64,000 bases of DNA from Dermatemys mawii (GCA_007922305.1 ML677351.1:15901119-15965118), one strand, 5' to 3'; counted from the stretch's first letter, positions 47,330 to 59,484 are shown. The notes: a model not told the origin generated them from the sequence alone. Made by a program: numbers and translations.

Positions 47330-50300
47330 ATCGACATGATGGTCTAGTGGCAGCACAAAGTACTGCAAAATGTGAGATTAAAGATAAATCTTCTCCTCCT
47401 TGCCAAAAGAGATGGCAGGGGACTGCAGGTGCAGCAAGCTCAAAGCACAAGAGACAAAATATCATCACTGACCTCCTTACGCCAAAGGAGGGCTGGCTCC
47501 AGACGGAACAACACCTAGACTTTCTTAAGAGAGTGAAAGTTGCTGAGCACTGGGGTTGTTAAGGGTTAAATACAGGACAGGTAAGGGGTCACATGTACTG
47601 TTACATTGATATCTAAAATTGTCCATGTGATGTATCCTGGGATACTCCATTTAGATAGTTAAAATTGATCTAAGTGGCTTATACAATAAGTAACATCTCC
47701 CAAAAGCTATTGCATATGTATCACAAACTTATAAAGAAAAATCTAATTTCTCTAGCGGCAGAGGAATTTTAGTGTCCACACTGGAGAGGTTAAGGATGGT
47801 CTCACATAAAAAACCCTATAGTGTTAGGCACTCTCTTGAGGTACAGCTGTACTCTAAAAAATGGCACCCCTTTTTACTCAGCTGACCTACCCGCCATTTA
47901 GGAGGCTTACCTATTTTTTTTCTGTTATCATTGCAGGATCAATACCACTATGGGAGGATAAGATGGTGCCTTCTCTGCTTTCTGTATCAACAGAGGAAGA
48001 ATTTTCAAAGTGTAAGGGATTTAGGCACCCAGTTCTCATTGAAATTAAATAGGAATTGGGCCAGAGCTGACTCATTCCCTTTGTCTCCTTTGAAAATCCC
48101 AGTTACAGTTTAACCGTTAACTAAAGTTCAACATCTCATCAGTTACACCTGTGCAATATACTAGTCTTTGCAGACCTACAGAACAGGTATAACTGATATC
48201 ACAATTAAACCTGTAGAATCTTTACTACTGGCGATAATGAACAAGTCAAAAGAGGGCACCACTGAGCCTGTCACATCCCAGGCTGAATTTACTCAGTTGG
48301 TAGCTAAACGGGGGCAAGGGGAGATCTCCTTGTAAAGTGAACAAATTTGACTATGGAAGTCACTAGGACACAAACAGGGAACCTTGAGATGCATTAATGC
48401 TGAGTGCATTTCCAAGCCAAACCTTGAATTCCTTTCACGTCCAAAATTGCTGACTACGATGAGAGATCTGAGCATGAAAAAAAATGTGGGACTGGGCACA
48501 AAATGAGATTAATGATTATGTTTGGAAACAGGATCTATGTAAATTAATTGTAACAGAGCATACATCACTATTGAGAATCTTCCTACAAAGTATTTGTGTG
48601 AAAAAGAAAACAATGTTTATTTCCTAGAAATGTATCCAACCTGGCTCCATTGGAGCAGCAGCATGAACATACGTAGTAGAAGCAGGTTCTGCTATGGAAG
48701 CTCTCTTCTCAGTGCCATCTTGCGCCCCCTACCCACTTTTTGCAGTGTTGAAAGTGGGTCTGGAAAAGCACAGGAAAGCTGTATCAAACATTCCTTAGGG
48801 GGTTTATTAGCATCTTTTCAGTGGACGATAAAAGGGATGTATGGCATTATGTATTTGTTTTCACAAATGGGCTATTCTATGCCAAAGCAACTATGCCTTC
48901 CAGTTTATTTATAACTGATTGATAGATATGTATAGCACGAGTTTTTGTGACTGGAGTTTGCTTAATACCAAATAGATTCTTGAGCGCTTTCCACAAAAAG
49001 GGGACATATTCACCACAGAGGTAACAAAGTGTAACTTCATTGGTCTGTAGTGACTTTGGCCCATAGACTATAAAGCTTCTTTTTCCACCCTGTGTAGAAT
49101 CAGATTGTTAAAGTTGGCCCAGCATTCAGAAGCAGACAAGAAGTGATTTGCTTTATTATGTAACTGCAGTTAAATAAACTTAACATTTAATCTAATTACA
49201 GATGAAAATGACAACCAGGACTTAGTATGACCTCGTCCTTTAATATTTACTGAAAGCTCAAATTCTGTTTGAAATCCTATTGAAATCAATGCAAAATTGC
49301 TATTTGCTTGAGTGGGACCAGGATTTGTTCCAAAATGCAATATTCAAGCTAGACTTGTCATTCTTTTCAGACACAGAAGGACAGCCCAAATCAACCCAGT
49401 TTTAAGTTCTATACTCTGAGAAAGGCTATCAGGCTTTACATTTTGTGTTTCAGAAACTACTCAAGTTGTCTGCTTCCAGAACAAACACTCCTGTCTGATT
49501 CTAGAGAGCCTGGGAAATGTACCTACAGTTAAGGATGAATTCCAACTTTCATTGTAGTCCCTTCTTAAGCAGCTCACAGCTTGTAAAACAAATGTCATTG
49601 AGGCTGAAATTTTCCATGCTTCCTCTAAACCCAGAGGATTTTTTAAAAAACATTGTGAAAAAGTGGTTGATTATGCTTTTGGTGGGGGAGGGCAGGAGAG
49701 GAGAGAGAGAGAGAGAGAGAGAAACAACAGACACTCAGTTCAATACAAATAATACAGTTCAATCTTATACAGTTCAATCAAAATAATTATACCTGGATAA
49801 ATTTTAAAAAGTGTCTTTAGCTCAAATATTTAGATTGGAGTTGTTTTCTAGATCTCTTTTGAAATCTCAGGAATAAGCTAAGTTTAAGTATCCAATTCTC
49901 TTTAATTTTATCATTAAAAATGTTTGATTACTCAGACTTTGAAACAGTCTATACAATGTTAGATACTCCAGAAAAATCAATAAAAAGTCCACTTGATTGT
50001 TATACATGCCTTGATATTTTAAACATTCATAAATTTAAAGCTGCCAACGTTTTTCAAAGCCTGCTTTCTAAAAAAAAAATTAAGGAAAATTGAGTGAGCT
50101 TTTTTTTGTTACACTTCTTTTTTCAAGCATTCTGTTACCCACATTTCAAACAACAATTTTATGCATGGATAAGTCAGCTGATGAAATGTTAAATTTGGCA
50201 CCTAAAGAATAAGTCAAGATTAAATAAAACTGGTAAAATAGCACACAGCATTTATCAAAATTTTAAGCGTTACACTAACTTGATGCAAGGGAGTTCTAGT

Positions 50301-51420
50301 ATGAATTCTACTGTGTATCGCATTATAAAATTTAAATAGTGATATAAACTGAGAGCCATATATTATGGTATAGGCTCAAAGGGCAGAATTAAGTTTCAGT
50401 TGAGCTCTGCGCTTCCTGACTTTTATATGCTTGATTTATTAAATCTAAATAATGCATTAATATTTGCTATCCTCTCCCCCTTCTGCCTAATGTCACATTT
50501 TAAAATAAAAAAGAAATATAAGATCTAGGATAATGCACAGGTGGGCACAAGCAGGGCGCCCCCCTGCCCATTCAGTATTCATCAACTACAAAAATACGTA
50601 GTTATACTCCAGCCTTAGTGGCTGACCTCAGTTTGCTGCCCCAGCCCTGGCTTCTTCTCTTTCCTGGGACCCAGCCCTCAGCTGCTACTCTAATGTGCCC
50701 CTCCAAAAACTATCAGATTTAAATTCCTGCATACGCACCTAATAAGATGGACAAACTGAAATGCATTTCAGTATTGTTTGATTTGACCTGGAATGACCTT
50801 AATCAACTGGGTGATTATTGCTTATAATATATTAGAAGAGTTGCCAGTATAAAACTTGCTTAAGGAATTAGTTAAAATGAACATGGTAATAAACACCACA
50901 ATAAGAAAGGCTGCTAACACAGCAAGGCATTTAATACTGTATTAGTACAGAAATACTATTCCAGTCCATCCTGGCTCACTTTTAATATTGCCTATATAAG
51001 CCACTATATACACATTTAAATTTATGATGTAGTTAAGATGTGATCATACATAACTAGCAAAAGGATTTTTTCCTATTTCTTTATAGTTTAGTTATATAAG
51101 GTACACAGGACAAACCCTGCAGTTCTGCTCTCAGTTTATCCAAATGCACAAAAAGGACCTAATCTAACAGTTCTAGGGGCCTGTAATATTTTTTTATATA
51201 TAAGAAAATATACAAACTAAGGTCCTGCAAACAGTTATACATGTGAACACCTTCACAGACATCTGTGATCTGATTGACTAGTACTACCAAAATTAGTAAA
51301 GTTACTGATGTACATTTTTGCAAGGCCAAACCCTTAGCAGAAAGTCCCCTATACATTATTCATTGATTCATAAGTCAGTCCTGATCAAAATGAAATAAGC
51401 AACCAAAATAAGATACAAAC
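47330..51420. other. Largely unique DNA, no gene seen
   Basis: About 4 kb without a recognisable domain; the longest frame is 106 codons (48594-48914). It includes a (GA)n run. A slightly GC-richer patch at about 50530-50710 may be repeat-derived. Confidence 0.5.
49697..49722 (+). repeat. (GA)n microsatellite
   Basis: About 13 GA dinucleotides with one early interruption. Confidence 0.95.
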
Positions 51421-51424
51421 TGCT

Positions 51425-51720
51425 GCCCAGGACTGGTGCCAGCTTTTTTGCCACCCTAGGCGGCAAAGGGAAAAAAAAGCCACAGAGAAGCTGCCGCTGA
51501 AATGGCACTGACGGTGGAAGTGGCGATGAACTGCCACTGAATTACCGCTGTGATCAAATCAACGAGAATCAGTCACCACCGAATTGCCACCGATGGTGGA
51601 AGTAGCGTTGAGCTCTCGCCGAATTGCCGCCGAGACTGCCAGTTCGCCATCCCCCAACTCTTGCTGTCCTAGCTCTGCTGCTCTGCTCCTACCTCAGGTC
51701 ATCCCTATTCCTAAACCCTA
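51425..51720. repeat. GC-rich 'GCCGCC' interspersed repeat
   Basis: Begins 'gactggtgccagctttttt', 'gccaccctaggcggcaaa'. Units with 'ggtggaagtggcgatga' (51512) and 'ggtggaagtagcgttga' (51595), each followed by a 'gaattgccgccga'-like stretch, repeat at about 80-bp spacing. Resembles a common turtle repeat; the superfamily is unknown to me. Confidence 0.55.
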
Positions 51721-52049
51721 CAGCTCCACTAAAGTCTAAGAAAATAGATGCACCGTCCACAGCACTCCTAAAATTTTCAGATTATTTTCCCTTGCTTTTC
51801 TAACCTGAAATGTTTCAGAACAGTTTATTCTGTGCTATTTCAACTTGTTTTCTGATTCGGGAAGACAAGAAAATTTTGAATTACTCGAACTTCTCACTAG
51901 ACAGAAATTCCATTTTCCAAACAGCTGTATGCTAATAATAAAATCTTACTGACAAGTTCAAAGTCGAGTTAAATTCTTAGGAATTGAGTGGCTACTGAGT
52001 GAATAAGGTCTCATAAACCACCCCATCACCTAGTCTTTCTGGACATAGC

Positions 52050-52410
52050 ACTGATCCTTCTGACTCCCCAGTACTTGAACACACCCTTCGCCCAGAACTC
52101 CACCCAACAGGTCTAAGGTTTCTAGTTTACAATTTAACTGTCTCAGGGCCATATCGTAGTTGTGAACCAGTCCACCCACAAATATTTCCCAGTAACATCT
52201 TTATGATATTGTACTTAAATATGAAAAGCCAGGAGAATACAGATTATACACAACAATAAAACATCCTAAATGCAAGCTCCCTCACTATCTCACTGTTTCC
52301 TTGGGAAACCATCTCTGTTCCACTGCTCAGGCAGGGTCCTTTACTTCATTGCCTGACCTGCTCCTACAGCAGCGTGCCTCATCTTAATCTGGCGCAAAAC
52401 AGCTTTTTCC
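52050..52410 (+). repeat. Interspersed repeat, copy B (pair with 31960-32350)
   Basis: Collinear with copy A in the same orientation, with matching block spacing of about 300 bp. Probably an LTR-derived repeat; ends not resolved. Confidence 0.6.
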
Positions 52411-52414
52411 CAGT

Positions 52415-53740
52415 TCTCCACTGTGAGTCACTTTACAGACTCCTACAGAGGTCAACTTGCTTCTTTGCTCTGCCTTTCTGTGTTTTTCCACTGCTCTCAA
52501 AGCCACCTCCCTTCAGACAAGAGGAGGAAGCGTCTTGTCCCAGCTACAAAAAAAAGCCTTTGTTGCAAGGTATTTTTCTTTGAACAGATGATTGCTGAGT
52601 GCTGATCACTCCTCACTGTCTTCGATCTGGCAGAGAGGTGACACAGGTCTGTTAACTAATGGCAGATGCATATCCATGTACTCTTTCCAGTTCACAATAA
52701 TTTCATGATACAATTTCATAAAATTATTCACAAATTCAGAAGCGATATAGAAAGAACCCCCAGATTGTCACAGCCCCACATGTACATCATAATTTGAAAC
52801 CGAATCACAAAGTTACCTCATTCACCTCTCCCAAACTGTGGGCATTTTAACAATGATTATATAATATGTACATTTAGAGAACAAACAGCTACAGTAAGTA
52901 ATTCTCACTTCTTTGAAAAATATCATCATACAAGACTCTCACTGTTCACAATTACAAAATTCCAATGCTATTGCTGCGGGGGAGGAGGGAAGAAGATGGT
53001 AAAATGTAATTACACTAGAGATGCTACAAAAGACAGGAAGAATTAAAGCAAGGTAATATGCCTTGAACATTAATAACAAAACTTATAGGAACAGGAACAT
53101 TTTAACAAATTGGCGAATGTGCCCCTTTTGAAAGAAGGTTCTGTAACAATGATGGACCAAATCTTTACTCCTGTTCTCAGGAAGAGCCTAAGGAATATTG
53201 CTTAATGGAAGTGTATAGAGAACTCTATAGGAATTACCTTGCTAATAACAAACTTGCCTCATACAGAATGGGATTTGACATGACCTTCAAATTCTAGGTC
53301 TGGCAATATGTAGCAATGAGAAATTTAATTAGACAGCCAGTTGGACATGATTCTCTTGTAGGCAGCGGAACCTATTGAATTTGTGTCAAAAGAAAAAGCA
53401 GTGTTGACTTTTCCAAGAGCTTTACTTCACTCCAGAAAAAGCCTTTTGACATACAGGTATGAAAAATGGCCTTGCTGAGCAGGTCATAAAAACTGGGACA
53501 AAAACGTTCAAAGGACAGCTAATTAAGGTGAAACTCTGAGATCACTTTAGGAGAGAATTTAGGAAGCACCTGTAGTTCCATTTTACCTTTGGAAAGGTGG
53601 ATCAGACACTATAGCCTGAAGCTCAATAACCCTGTCAATTTTGAGGACATTGACCTTCCTTATAAGAAATGGCAGCTAACAGGTATCGAATTGCTCAGAG
53701 TGGGTTTTCATCAGCACAGGCAAGATACTGGTAATATACC
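52415..53740. other. No gene seen
   Basis: AT-rich; no recognisable frame. Confidence 0.5.
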
Positions 53741-53744
53741 TGGG

Positions 53745-53880
53745 ATAGATTGTAAGCACTTTGGGACATGTACTATGTCTTACTGTGTGTTTGTGTGGTG
53801 CCTAGCAAAACAGGGACCCAATCTCAGTTATGGCTCAAGGGACTTCTATAATAGAAATAATAACAGAGCAACAACAATAG
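53745..53880 (+). repeat. Ancient repeat, 'tgtaagctctttggg' family
   Basis: 'tagattgtaagcactttggg', 'tgtgtttgtgtggtgcctag', 'caaaacagggacccaatctc' and 'tctataatagaaataataac' follow the family's plus orientation: the 'gcgcctagcacaatggggtcc' core then an 'aataataa' tail. The best preserved of four copies here. Confidence 0.7.
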
Positions 53881-53987
53881 GGGCTTTTAAAAATATGCTG
53901 GTTATGTCCTTGTCCTACAAAACTGAAGTTGTTTGTTGGATGCCTGCAACTTCAGAGCTGAAAGTGCAGTGTCCATCATTATGGAAG

Positions 53988-54410
53988 GCTGTCACAGGGG
54001 AGCTGGTCTCTGTAGATAGACTGGACCAGAGCGGATGAGCCCAATCCAGATAATTAAAGATGACTGGGCTACACCTGGACCTACAAAGTGGGACCCTGGG
54101 GCATGAAGGACTGAGACAAGCTGAGCCCTGAAAGGGAAAGCCATACTGGAGTGGCACTAGCTCCTGTGATGGGTCCCTGGAACTCGAGGTGAGGGGCCTA
54201 AGGCTCAGGGAAGAAGGCTGCTCCAGGAAGGGATCAGAGCTGACTGAGACTAAAAAGTTGCCAAGAGCTGGAGTAGCAGAGACCAGGGAGAGGAGGCCCT
54301 GGAGCCTGGTGCCAAGGATGGAGATAAAATATAGTTTTATGCTTGGTTACTAACCTCTGTTAGAGAAATAAACTTCCCCACCAGGGACACATGTTTTGGA
54401 GATGGGGGAG
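53988..54410 (+). repeat. LTR-like GC-rich repeat
   Basis: Begins TGTCACAGGGGAGCTGG and has an AATAAA (54367 region) near its distal end before 'ccaccagggacaca'. The composition and layout resemble an LTR. No target duplication was found, so this is tentative. Confidence 0.35.
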
Positions 54411-54839
54411 AAGTCTGGCCAATTTTGACATGGACAAAAAGACTAAGAAATATGTAGCATCCATGTTTGATGGAGGCATCTGTGCACAGACAAAATGTTG
54501 GAAGCTCTGAAAGGGGAGCAGCTTATTAAATCTGCAGTAACAATTTATCTATACAACTAAAAAGCAGCACTAAATTAAAAAAAAGTATTAAAAGAACAAT
54601 GCCATGGCACATCTGTGGTAACATAACAGAGTTAAAGAGGAAACAATGCTGAAGGGAAAAGTAGCATATCATTTACCATTAACTCTATCCCAGACATTAA
54701 TGTCCAATGGCAGAATGTAACAAGCAAAATAAAAAAGAAAATCTGACTACACTGAATACTGAAAATCTGAAATGGCAAGCTGTATTTCTGTTAAGGTATC
54801 TGCATGAGGTGGCAAATGACATTTCCATTACACTTTCCA

Positions 54840-55450
54840 ACAGGACATGAAATAATGATAAAGATCCCTTTGAAAATGTCTTTAGCAAGCTGTCTGACCA
54901 CGTCCCTCTGAAAAAGAATGTGGTATGTAAAACGTTTGTCTTCAGGCAAGTGAGACAAGAATCAGCTGAGACAATGACTGCTTTTTATGGCAACTAACAC
55001 TCGTGAATTTTCTGACTTAGATTGTGAGATCATTTAGTAAACAGTTCAATTTTGTTCATCAACCAAACTTTGCAGAACAACTCTCAGCAAGCCAAAGCTC
55101 ATGCTGGTCAACCTTATGAACCTTTTGTGAGCTATGGAAGAGGCCAAATCATGACACTTGCACATGGAAAACAAAGTATAATCTCTTCATTTTCTAGAGT
55201 CACAAAAATGTATAGTTTCAGCAGGCCATGTCTCAAGAAGTAAGCATACATTTCGAAACACTTGCAGAAGATGCGATGGATTACACCCCCATTCAAGAGG
55301 ACACTGTGCTTGCATAGCATTTTGAAAAAGGAATATCATAAATGCAATAAGAAAAAAAAATCATGTGGCAATGCCTGTTTCAACTGACAGAATTCAAATA
55401 CAAGTCATGGAAAGGGAAAGCCCTTCGGAGACATATGGCCAAGAGGTGAG
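54840..55450 (+). pseudogene. Decayed Ty3/Gypsy-type gag fragment, copy 2
   Basis: Homologous to 2990-3640 in order and strand. In one frame 55264-55314 shows Cys-X2-Cys-X3-His-X6-Cys (Cys codons at 55264, 55273 and 55306, His at 55285), a knuckle-like pattern. A second Cys (55343-55345) and, after a frame change, a His-Val-Ala-Met run (55362 onward) sit where the second knuckle would be. The upstream NVVCKTFVFRQVRQESAET stretch (54918 onward) resembles the Gag capsid region of Ty3/Gypsy elements. There are several stops and shifts, and no LTR was seen within 1 kb. Known: double CCHC knuckles separated by a 'CPAxGK' linker are typical of this gag family. The assignment is inferred from the two copies read together. 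Confidence 0.6.
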
Positions 55451-55454
55451 ATCA

Positions 55455-56380
55455 TAAAGTTGACCAGACAATATCTTTGGCAAGCATTCTAAAAAAGCTG
55501 AATGAAGAGAGATTGCAAACAAATCTCTGTGTGTCCTGCTCCATGAGATGAGTAGATCCTCCTTCTGAACACTAAGTAATTTTTAGAGGATATCATACAC
55601 ATCCAGGGGACAATACTGATAAAAGTGCTGCTGATGGTCAGGATGCCTAGCTTGAACTCTTGACCCTGGATCCCTCAATACCACAATCTTCAAGGTCTTT
55701 TGGGCCCACCTTATGTCAGCTTGACATGACAGACTCAAGAGGACCAGGAGAGCTCTTAGGTGCTCTATGAAAGAATACATTGCTCGCAGAGACATCTGGC
55801 AAGAAAAGTTACCTGTGAGCCAGTCAGAACCTATTCTGTGGCATAGGCTAGAGCATTCATGTCTGCATATCACACGAAAGACATTCTTGAAGCTGCCTGT
55901 TTCTCCTCCATCCCTGAGAAATAAAAGAGGCTACAGGAAGAAGGGGAAAAAAGACACAAGCAAGCAATTCAGTAGCAAAATAGTCGAAGTAAGAAAGTCC
56001 AAGCCCTTTGATACAATAGAAGCTGTTACAAAGCTTGAAGCCTCAATTTTTTGACAACTGAGACAGTGCTAATGTAACTCATTCACGAAACTACCAGACT
56101 GGCAGTTAAAACACTCAACAGCACTGTGGAAAACATCATCTGGAAGCAAAATGAGGTCTCAAAGATCAAATGGCTTGTAGTGCAGTTGAGAAACCATTTG
56201 CAGCTACCAAGATGAGCTTCTTCCCTGATAAAATAGAACTGGTAGCTAAACACTATGGGGGCACATAGATTCCAATGCAGGGTTTGGCTTGAGGTGGTTC
56301 ATGTTGGAACCAACAGCATAGTTATTTGAGCGTGTGGTTTGCAGAAACACTGATTGGCCCAGGAGCAGATATTTACAGCT
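55455..56380. other. No supported gene
   Basis: May be further decayed element sequence downstream of the gag relic, since a 95-codon frame (55767-56054) runs on the same strand. No protease or RT motif is recognisable. Confidence 0.4.
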
Positions 56381-56384
56381 ATCT

Positions 56385-56490
56385 GCAGTAAATAAATAAA
56401 TAAATAACATAAATAAATAAAGTAAATAAATATCTGCTATCAGCTATCTGCAGATAGCAGATATTTACTGCTATCTGCAGCTTTATTATT
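56385..56490. repeat. AAAT microsatellite flanked by hairpin-forming repeats
   Basis: TAAA repeats (56387-56431) lie between copies of GATATTTACAGCTATCTGCAG (about 56367) and an inverted/direct set of CTATCTGCAGATAGCAGATA (about 56445-56480). The flanking words form strong hairpins. Confidence 0.8.
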
Positions 56491-56499
56491 TCACTTATG

Positions 56500-56620
56500 T
56501 CCAAAAGGGTGCGAACCACATCCCAATACAGATAAAAAGACAAGATCCCAATCCCAAGGAGCTTAAAAACTTATTTTGAACAATAGGCTATGAGGGCAAT
56601 AACAAGATAGTAGAGTAGTG
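56500..56620 (-). repeat. Ancient repeat, 'tgtaagctctttggg' family
   Basis: 'ggtgcgaaccacatccca', 'taaaaagacaagatccca' and 'cccaaggagcttaaaaac' match the inverted family order. Confidence 0.5.
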
Positions 56621-57505
56621 TAGTAGCAAGGTTAGTGTATACAAATGGGTGAGGAATGAATAAGCAGAAAATTAAACTGACAGATTTCTTGAAGGCATTA
56701 CAGAATATTTGAGTCTTCCATTTCTATCCCTTTCCCCACTATTTGTCTGTTAAAAAAATCATGAAAAAGGAAGAAAAAATAAAAACCACAAGTACAGTAC
56801 ACCAACTGGAGAATGTGTACAACATATGAGCTACAGTTGATTTTATGAAGTTGCTGCATCACTGAATACCTCCGTGTATGTGGAATCAGCTATCTGCTCC
56901 AGAGGCTGGTGCTGAGTCTCTCCCAAGCCAATGACAATGGAGATTCATTACCCTAAATAGTTTACCATTCAGGGGAGACCACCTAAGAACAATGAGATGT
57001 CTGCAATTTAAGGGAAGCCAGTTCTCCCCAGCTGTTTCATAGAAGGCAGCTGGAATAGCTGAAAATTACCAGCAGGACACAGAAACAAAGAAACCAAGTG
57101 TTGGGACTGGCTTTTAAAAGCTTAGATGCTGGCAAGTTTAGGGAACCCAAAGGGACATGCTTATTGTGCTAGAGGGAATTTTTAGGCTGCCTGACATCCT
57201 CATGCTGAAGGGAGCTTGCTCCAGGAGTCAGAGAAGAGACACCACAACAATGAAGAAAAGACTGAGATGGAGAAGTAAAGTCCATGGAAGACCTGAGATT
57301 CCCAGAAAGACACTGACCAAATCTCATGGGATGCTCAACAGTGGTGAAGACTCTGAGGGGCAGAATGGTATACAGGTGTTTTATTGTTTTCCTTAAATTT
57401 GTGTCTCTCTTGTCAAGAATCAGAGGGGTAGCCGTGTTAGTCTGGAATTGCAGAAGTGACAAAGAGTCCTGTGGCACCTTAAAGACTAACTAAAATTTTT
57501 TTAGA

Positions 57506-57541
57506 GCATAAGCTTTCGTGGGCTAATACCCACTTCGTCGG
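57506..57541 (-). ncRNA. Hammerhead-ribozyme-like motif, left arm
   Basis: On the minus strand: CCGACGA (complement of 57535-57541; CUGANGA expected), stem II GTGGG/CCCAC (complements of 57529-57533 and 57518-57522, fully paired), GAAA (complement of 57514-57517), then a minimal stem III GC-TTAT-GC and a UC at the expected cleavage position. Only one core base departs from consensus. Hammerheads with short stem III are known from Penelope-like elements. That core change would be expected to impair cleavage. Confidence 0.55.
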
Positions 57542-57666
57542 ATGCATGCAGTGGAAGTATCCAGGGGCAGGTATAAATAGGTAGGCAAGAACCTAACCTT
57601 GTTATCTCCCACCTGGTTCTTGCCTACCTATTTATACCTGCCCCTGGATACTTCCACTGCATGCAT

Positions 57667-57704
57667 CCAACGAAGTGGGTATTAGCCCACGAAAGCTTAT
57701 GCTC
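57667..57704 (+). ncRNA. Hammerhead-ribozyme-like motif, right arm
   Basis: Same layout on the plus strand: CCAACGA (57667-57673), GTGGG (57675-57679) pairing with CCCAC (57686-57690), GAAA (57691-57694), GC-TTAT-GC (57695-57702), TC (57703-57704). Two core bases deviate, so it is more decayed than the left-arm copy. Confidence 0.5.
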
Positions 57705-58199
57705 TAAAAAATTTTAGTTAGTCTTTAAGGTGCCACAGGACTTTTTGTCACTTCTGTCTCTCTTGTGACATGTGTTTAAGTAAGGTATGCCTGGTTTTAG
57801 AAATCCCTCTGCAAAGTCGGTGAGTTACTTGCTTCAGCTATTACATGTCCCCTGAAGAGCTAAATTATAAACTGGCATACCCGCTAGCGTGGAACGTCAG
57901 GAAAAGTTGTGGCTGACTAATTGGGGTGACATTTGTGTTAGGCACTGGTTTTGGGGCCTTGGGCAGTTGGATCACAGTGTCCCACTTCCAGGAAGGGGTA
58001 CTGCATAGGGAGTCTATGACAAGAGAGTAACCCTAGAAGCCAGAGTTGGAGACAGTGGCTGGAGCCTGTCCAGTCCCAGGGGAAATGAGAAGCACATGGA
58101 ACCAATGTGTGGATTTAAACTCAGCTGTATAGTGAGCATCCACAAAGGGGAGCTCTGCCAGAATTATGACAACTAATAACACAAGAACCATTTTAAAAG

Positions 58200-59220
58200 G
58201 TAAGCTGTCACATGGTTTGTTTCTTACTCAGGAGCTTTGGAGGAACAAACAGAATTAGCGCCTTGGAAATTCATATGAAATAGAACAGTTTACTCATTAT
58301 CCTATACATTCAGTGATCCAAATTTAATATTGGAACTCTTGACATAAACCATCTCAGATTATATCCTTTGCCAAAGAATTAGAAACAGGTTTAGTACATG
58401 GAACATAGCAGTTTCTGGGGGCAAGTATTCAAAAGATAGATATAGGTTCTGAATAGTTCACTAAAAGTGTCCAAATGAATATAATTTTCATATTTCAATG
58501 AAATCAGTATTTCCAGCAGGAGAATAAAAAGTGAAAGAGTTAAAGACTAAAAAAGTGAGGTATTTCAGATCATTCTAGGAATGCTGAAAATTCATCAGGC
58601 TCTCTCTGTTACAGCATCTTGTAATGTGACAACATGGGGTCATTTGATTAAATTAAGGGCAGGTATACGAAAGAAACATTAATTCCACAATTTCACCAAT
58701 AAAATAAATTATTGCTTCACCAAGGGCTCACACAAGTCCTGCGGAATTCATTGCTATATCTGGTAAAATATAAGAAACAAAAGTTGTACATGGAATTTTA
58801 AAACCTGGATAATTTAATAACTAATAAAATTTGTACTTATCTACAGTGAACCAAGGATAAGGCTTTTCATATTTCAGGACGCAAGCTGATTTCCTTCTCT
58901 GAAAGGAATTCATTTGGTACCATGTCTCTACTCATATGAACAATACTAATTGCTACCTTTACAGATAGTACAACTGTGTTTAGTCCTCCCCTCATGCAAT
59001 CAAACTGTAAAATTAACACAGGTCTATATTGTGAACGATAAGACTGTTCCGCTGCTTTTTGGTTCTATCTGGCCAAAAGCCATGGCAGCAATTTCAGCCA
59101 TACAAACCTGTTCTTTAAATTTCAAAACTGGCATTGGAAGCATACAGAATGAGTCACTACATTATGGGAGAACATTCATTTTTTTAAACATCAGTTCAGG
59201 AAGTGTTGTGATACCTTCAG
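58200..59220. other. No gene seen
   Basis: AT-rich; a 109-codon frame (58950-59279) has no recognisable domain. Confidence 0.5.
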
Positions 59221-59224
59221 TTCC

Positions 59225-59480
59225 CCAAGGATATGTCTATACTGCAATTAAAAGCTTGTGGCTGGGCCATGACAGCTGACTCAGGCCTGCAGGGCTTGGA
59301 CTAAGGGTCTGTTTAACTACGATGTAGATGTTCGGTCTGGGGCTGGAGCCCGGGCTCTAGGTCTCTAAGAGATTGGAGGGTCTCAGAGCTCAGGCTGCAG
59401 CCTGAGCCTGAATGTCTACATCACAATTAAATAGCTCCTTAGTCTGAGTTTTGTGAGCCCAAGTCAGTTTGCTTCTGTGC
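59225..59480. repeat. Foldback repeat fragment
   Basis: 'aaggatatgtctatactgca' with 'attaaaagcttgtggctggg' at the left, then 'gatgtagatgttcgg' and its near-inverse 'gaatgtctacatcacaatta' around a core of 'gctggagcccgggctc' and 'aggctgcagcctgagcctga'. The 'tgtctacactgcaatta' terminus is familiar from turtle MITE-like repeats. Imperfect copies make the ends unclear. Confidence 0.55.
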
Positions 59481-59484
59481 TAGT

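Larger units (their letters stand above)
57414..57754. mobile_element. Palindromic Penelope-like insertion (341 bp)
   Basis: The left part (about 57452-57600) and the right part (about 57605-57754) are inverted copies differing at few positions: 'aagtgacaaagagtcctg', 'gtggcaccttaaagactaac', 'gcataagctttcgtggg', 'tgcatgcagtggaagtat', 'ggtataaataggtaggcaag'. The left side also carries CAGAGGGGTAGCCGTGTTAG (57421 onward) outside the palindrome. An exact 12-bp target duplication, TGTCTCTCTTGT, lies at 57402-57413 and 57755-57766. Related sequence forms the repeat ends of Penelope-like elements in amniotes. No RT or GIY-YIG sequence is present. Orientation is undefined because of the palindrome. 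Confidence 0.85.
57000..58190 (+). repeat. Intermediate-GC host sequence around the Penelope insertion
   Basis: The flanks (57000-57413, 57755-58190) have LTR-like composition and a 'ggcttttaaaagct' TATA-like word near 57109, but no ends or duplications were found. Frames of 79-102 codons have no domain. Tentative. Confidence 0.25.

Noticed and set aside
53988..54410. Definite solo LTR
   Set aside because: The start and poly(A) word fit, but no target duplication or matching second copy was found, so it is kept only as a low-confidence repeat.
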